Origin: Subtercola sp. PAMC28395
GTDB taxonomy: Bacteria > Actinomycetota > Actinomycetes > Actinomycetales > Microbacteriaceae
DNA length: 64,000 nt
Direction: 5' to 3'
Assembly: GCF_018889995.1 (NCBI RefSeq)
Contig: NZ_CP076547.1
Location: 1 to 64,000, forward strand
Shown: piece by piece, positions 62,812-64,000 of the stretch
Layout: each line of letters begins with the position of its first letter
Position numbering within the stretch: position 1 is the stretch's first letter
Notes under the pieces: generated by a model
Seen by the model: only the letters and a program-made list of their open reading frames with translations
Told to the model about the DNA's origin: nothing
The model's database searches: none
Made by a program: the position numbers and the translations under genes

Positions 62812-64000
62812 ATGGACGGCGACAACATCACCCTCGACGCAGGTGTGGGCAGCGATTACCTCGACGACGACTTCGAAATCATCGAAGACCCCGACGACCC
62901 GGCTTTGCCGGAGGGTCGGTACCTCGACCGCGAGCTGAGCTGGCTCGCGTTCAACCGACGCGTACTCGAACTCGCCGAAGACGAGTCGATCCCGGTGCTC
63001 GAACGCTCGAACTTTCTCGCGATCTTCGCCAGCAACCTCGACGAATTCTTCATGGTGCGGGTCGCCGGTCTCAAGCGCCGCATCGTCACTGGCCTCGCCG
63101 TGCCCACGAACATCGGCCGCACCCCGCAAGACGTGCTCGACGACATCTCCCTGGTCGTCCACGAGCTGCAGGAGCGCCACGCGAAGGCCTACCAGGCCCT
63201 CGTGAAGCCCGCGCTCGACGACGCCGGCGTGCACATCGTCACCTGGGACTCACTCGACCAGGCCGACAGAGACCGCCTGACCGAGGTCTTCAGCGACGAG
63301 ATCTTCCCGGTGCTGATGCCGCTCGCCGTCGACCCTGCTCACCCCTTCCCCTACATCTCCGGGCTCTCGCTCAACCTCTCTGTGCGCGTTCGCAACCCGA
63401 AATCCGAGAGGCAGGAGTTCGCCCGCCTCAAGGTGCCGCAGGTCTTGCCGAGGTTCGTGCGTGTCGACCCCCGCGAGCGCACCAAGAACGTTCGGTTCAT
63501 CAGCCTCGAAGACCTGATCGCCAATCACCTGAGCCATCTCTTCCCGGGCATGGAGGTGCTCGAGCACCACGTCTTCAGGGTCACCCGCAACGAAGACGTC
63601 GAAATCGAAGAAGACGACACAGAGAACCTCATCCAGGCTCTCGAGAAAGAGCTGCTGAAGCGACGCTTCGGCCCCCCCATTCGCCTCGAGATCACCGAAG
63701 ACATGGATGATGTGACCCTCGGTCTGATCGTGCGTGAACTCGATGTCACCGAGCAGGAGGTGTACCGTCTGGCGGCCCCCCTCGACCTCGGCGGGCTCTT
63801 CGAACTGAGCAAGCTCGAACGCCCCGACCTGAAGTACCCGAAGCACGTGCCGACGACGAACGTGTTCCTGCTGCCGCCGGAGCCGAATGCCCGGCCCGAC
63901 ATCTTCAAAGCCATCGCACGCCAGGACATCCTGGTGCACCACCCGTACGAATCGTTCGCCACGAGCGTGCAGGCATTTCTGGAGCAGGCTGCGGCCGACC
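62812..64000 (+). CDS. ppk: polyphosphate kinase 1, 5' part
   Basis: The frame starts at ATG 62812 and runs off the right edge after 396 codons, so the catalytic histidines are not visible. The N-terminal domain is clear: [22 protein letters not shown], then [27 protein letters not shown], then [16 protein letters not shown]. It makes polyphosphate from ATP. A CATGAT six bases before the ATG could be a leaderless -10 box. It lies in the phosphate-related part of the window with phoU and senX3-regX3, next to mshD. Confidence 0.95.
   Translation, partial: MDGDNITLDAGVGSDYLDDDFEIIEDPDDPALPEGRYLDRELSWLAFNRRVLELAEDESIPVLERSNFLAIFASNLDEFFMVRVAGLKRRIVTGLAVPTNIGRTPQDVLDDISLVVHELQERHAKAYQALVKPALDDAGVHIVTWDSLDQADRDRLTEVFSDEIFPVLMPLAVDPAHPFPYISGLSLNLSVRVRNPKSERQEFARLKVPQVLPRFVRVDPRERTKNVRFISLEDLIANHLSHLFPGMEVLEHHVFRVTRNEDVEIEEDDTENLIQALEKELLKRRFGPPIRLEITEDMDDVTLGLIVRELDVTEQEVYRLAAPLDLGGLFELSKLERPDLKYPKHVPTTNVFLLPPEPNARPDIFKAIARQDILVHHPYESFATSVQAFLEQAAAD

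Overview
The window is 64 kb of a high-G+C actinobacterial chromosome. Several features point to Microbacteriaceae or a close relative: a fused IspDF, glnR-mshD-ppk order, senX3-regX3 opposite phoU, a DUF3263/LytR_C/csp/groL block, mycothiol synthase, DUF222-HNH endonucleases, several promoters that look leaderless, and copies of a palindromic repeat of the GGTTTCGATAC...CTCAACCAGCG type. The family assignment is inference from gene content. I see no rRNA genes, insertion sequences, integrase or CRISPR array.

Layout. 1-4.2 kb: end of a LuxR-type regulator, then small membrane and hypothetical genes with many low-complexity repeats. 4.3-7 kb: a DUF222-HNH protein and a VOC-fold protein. 7-18 kb: an accessory region, visibly more AT-rich, filled with genes I cannot assign and ending at tRNA-Arg(CCT). 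Its right half holds two related modules. Each has a two-HTH protein on the plus strand, a convergent 161-residue partner of a conserved family, and unrelated cargo genes behind the partner. Module B (about 14.04-17.63 kb) lies between two imperfect direct repeats, the second of which runs into the terminator of the tRNA. This is the best candidate in the window for an undescribed system; its function is unknown.

18-24.5 kb: four secreted or membrane-anchored cell-wall enzymes forming a 2x2 combination of two N-terminal types and two catalytic domains (NlpC/P60 and an M15-like peptidase domain). Two of them are preceded by arrays of GTNAC-like pentamers at exact 9-bp spacing. 24.5-32.6 kb: DtxR/IdeR regulator, serC, DUF3027, an extended cold-shock protein, an XPB-type helicase with its partner, and a response regulator. 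32.7-38.1 kb: a sensor kinase with an insertion, a roughly 120-bp tandem repeat, groL with two CIRCE-type operators, csp, LytR_C and DUF3263 genes. 38.2-48.4 kb: acetyltransferases, msrB, a nitroreductase, a sulfatase with its formylglycine-generating enzyme, tRNA-Thr(TGT), a DsbA-like thioredoxin-fold protein, a sugar ABC ATPase and a DUF4032 protein. 48.5-64 kb: housekeeping block with rlmB, cysS, ispDF, regX3, senX3, phoU, gpmA, a methyltransferase, FUSC protein, ygfZ, a nitrobindin-like protein, glnR, mshD and the 5' part of ppk.

How they fit together: phosphate control (SenX3-RegX3, PhoU) and polyphosphate synthesis (ppk) lie in the same 10 kb, with nitrogen control (GlnR) and mycothiol synthesis (MshD) beside ppk. 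The cell-wall enzymes and a LytR_C membrane protein serve the envelope. GroEL and two cold-shock proteins serve stress. Sequences were read by eye without alignment or database searches.
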